From Kofleriaceae bacterium (GTDB lineage Bacteria; Myxococcota_A; Polyangia; Haliangiales; Haliangiaceae), in contig JAHEAK010000322.1 in assembly GCA_024642805.1 (NCBI GenBank), positions 1 to 6,254 on the forward strand: a stretch of 6,254 nt of DNA, read 5' to 3'. Of this stretch, positions 5,169-6,254 are shown piece after piece. Made by a program: the position numbers and the translations under genes. Under the pieces are notes generated by a model, which was not told the origin of the DNA, did not search any database, and worked only from the letters and a program-made list of their open reading frames with translations. Position 1 is the first letter of the stretch. Every line of letters begins with the position of its first letter.

Positions 5169-6034
5169 TACTGAATGATCAGCTCGTAGGGGCCGCTTGG
5201 CGTCCCCGTCGTGCCGAAGGGATAGACGCGCAAGAGGTAGAGCGTGGACTCGTCGACCACCTTGTCGATCACTTCCTGATCGGTGACACTGGCCGAGGTA
5301 GCAATGAGATCACCCGCCGTGCCCGTGGGCGAAACTTTGAACAACTTCATGTCCAGGTCGATCGTCGCGTGGGTGAAGTTGGCGGTGATCTTTATGGATT
5401 GCCCCATGTTGCGCTCAAAGGCGAACCAATCTTCGCGGCAAGGGCAGATGGCCAGGTTGTAGGTTCCGGCGGCCACCAGCGGCACATTGACGTCAAAATC
5501 GTTTGGCTCGAACGCGTCGTCGACGCACTGATTGCATTCGACGTCGCAGTTGTCGATAAAGCCGTCACAGTTGTCGTCGATCTCGTTGGCGCACTGCTCC
5601 GGGCCGTCACACTGCTCCGGCGAAGAGCCAGAGCAGGTCGGATTGGATGGAGCCGGGGCGGTAGCGTCGCGAGTCACGACCACCTCGATAGGCTCCGAGA
5701 GCAAGCCATCGCCAATGGTGTAGACGGTGAGCGCGGTTGGCTCTCCGCTCTTGAGACCGACGTCGCCACAAAAACTTCCGCCGGGCAGCACCGAGGTGAT
5801 GCTGGTGCCGTCGCTTCCGCCCTGTACCACCACTCGCTTGCCCGTGCTGGTGCCGCGGATGGCGATGGTTGCGTTGGGGGTGCTCTCCGGAATGGTTTCC
5901 AGAATGGGCGGGGCCAGAATTTCTTCGACGCCAGCGTCTTTTCCCGTCCCGCCCGGCTGCACCTTGTCAGCCTTGCAAGCGAGTGCGCTAAACGACAACA
6001 CGGCGAGCCCCGCGCGAATAAGATGGCCCCTCAC
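5168..6034 (-). CDS. Cell-surface lipoprotein with MopE-like motif and PPC domain
   Basis: A 288-residue protein. Residues 1-19 are a lipoprotein signal peptide ending SALA before Cys20; Ala at -3 and Leu at -2 make the lipobox slightly unusual. After a short linker, about 42-122 is a beta-rich, probably Ig-like segment. Residues 134-170 are Cys-rich and include NEIDDNCDGFID (150-161), close to the NGIDDDCDGxxDE motif of MopE-type proteins, which is thought to bind metal. Residues about 171-288 form a pre-peptidase C-terminal (PPC) domain: DDAFEPND at the start, then EDWFAF, IDLDMKLF, LYLLRVYPF and a final YELII strand. No protease or other catalytic domain is attached. Start: GTG 6034 has GGAG four bases upstream and gives a compact signal peptide; an in-frame GTG at 6052 would add six residues but lacks a well-placed ribosome site. 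Probable role: outer surface adhesion or structure (inference). Confidence 0.85.
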   Translation of the reverse strand: MRGHLIRAGLAVLSFSALACKADKVQPGGTGKDAGVEEILAPPILETIPESTPNATIAIRGTSTGKRVVVQGGSDGTSITSVLPGGSFCGDVGLKSGEPTALTVYTIGDGLLSEPIEVVVTRDATAPAPSNPTCSGSSPEQCDGPEQCANEIDDNCDGFIDNCDVECNQCVDDAFEPNDFDVNVPLVAAGTYNLAICPCREDWFAFERNMGQSIKITANFTHATIDLDMKLFKVSPTGTAGDLIATSASVTDQEVIDKVVDESTLYLLRVYPFGTTGTPSGPYELIIQ

Positions 6035-6134
6035 AGAACTCCAGAGTAACACGGACTCGCGGCCTGGTGCTCCGCTTTGGGCCGCCGAGAGTGCGAACGA
6101 TTGTTAGCACTTTGCCCGGGTTGGGAAGGCCGAC
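6035..6134. promoter_or_regulatory. Divergent intergenic region with candidate promoter elements
   Basis: This 100-bp gap separates divergent genes. Around 6101-6110 the sequence TTGTTAGCAC could give an extended -10 on the plus strand (TGT then TAGCAC, 6105-6110) and, read on the other strand, TGC then TAACAA toward the PPC lipoprotein. Neither has a clear -35. GGGAAGG (6123-6129) is the ribosome site of the plus-strand gene. Promoter placement is tentative. Confidence 0.3.
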
Positions 6135-6254
6135 ATGTACGATCGAGAGCGTTGCAACCAAAGTCACTATCAGCCGCACGGGCGGCTCGGCCACTATGAG
6201 AGCTGGTTTCAGCGCGCCAACCACCCAACGCGGCCCCTGACCTTCTGGATTCGC
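6135..6254 (+). CDS. N-terminal fragment of an unrecognised protein (3' end outside window)
   Basis: Forty open codons run from ATG 6135 to the window edge. GGGAAGG ends five bases before the ATG, one of the best ribosome binding sites here, and the reading frame is open throughout. The peptide begins MYDRERCNQSHY and continues with GHYESWFQRANHP (19-31) and RPLTFWIR (33-40). It has no signal peptide and is rich in aromatic residues and Arg. The G-x-Y-E-S-x-F-x-x-A-N phrase reminds me of the start of conserved beta-rich proteins annotated as hypothetical or as related to hydroxyneurosporene-synthase-like (CrtC-type) proteins, but 40 residues do not establish this and no function is claimed. 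It is divergent from the PPC lipoprotein gene. Confidence 0.65.
   Translation, partial: MYDRERCNQSHYQPHGRLGHYESWFQRANHPTRPLTFWIR

Noticed and set aside
5369..6049. 226-codon plus-strand open frame
   Set aside because: It is antisense to the PPC lipoprotein, which has a signal peptide and domain motifs; the plus-strand translation has no recognisable features.
1..6254. CRISPR arrays, tRNA/rRNA genes, riboswitches, insertion sequences, toxin-antitoxin pairs
   Set aside because: No regularly spaced repeat array, tRNA-like cloverleaf, transposase motif or small paired genes were seen on either strand.

Overview
The window is GC-rich and gene-dense. Third codon positions are mostly G or C, and GTG starts occur beside ATG starts. 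Three of the proteins carry export signals, two of them lipoprotein signals. One lipoprotein joins a MopE-type Asp/Cys motif to a pre-peptidase C-terminal (PPC) domain, a combination common in Myxococcota (myxobacteria and relatives). A deltaproteobacterial/myxobacterial chromosome is therefore the best guess; this is inference, because no rRNA or other phylogenetic marker is present.

Layout: (1) 1-387, minus: N-terminal 129 codons of GTP cyclohydrolase I (FolE), cut by the left edge. (2) 512-1129, minus: TetR-family regulator. (3) 1130-1233: AT-rich divergent control region holding a symmetric 40-bp operator-like element. (4) 1234-2610, plus: complete soluble cytochrome P450. (5) 2652-3524, minus: lipoprotein with an UlaG-like metallo-beta-lactamase fold. 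(6) 3653-5134, plus: exported alpha-helical protein with TPR-like repeats and no usable Shine-Dalgarno. (7) 5168-6034, minus: lipoprotein with a beta-rich domain, a MopE-like motif and a PPC domain. (8) 6135-6254, plus: first 40 codons of an unrecognised gene running off the right edge, with a strong ribosome binding site.

From the TetR gene onward the genes alternate strand one by one, so divergent intergenic regions alternate with short convergent ones. Each gene therefore looks singly transcribed, and no operon of two or more genes is evident apart from possible TetR-folE read-through. The only functional pairing the sequence supports is the divergent TetR regulator and P450. The operator-like element between them overlaps candidate -10 boxes for both directions, which fits an autoregulated repressor that also controls the P450, presumably induced by the P450 substrate or a related compound. 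FolE (pterin/folate biosynthesis) and the three exported proteins show no evident link to that pair.

No mobile element, CRISPR array, tRNA or rRNA was seen. No undescribed multi-gene system could be supported. The most interesting signals are the symmetric operator, the unusual start of the TPR-like gene, the triplicated signal-peptide core of the metallo-beta-lactamase-fold lipoprotein, and two 10-bp direct repeats of identical 14-bp period at both convergent gene ends.
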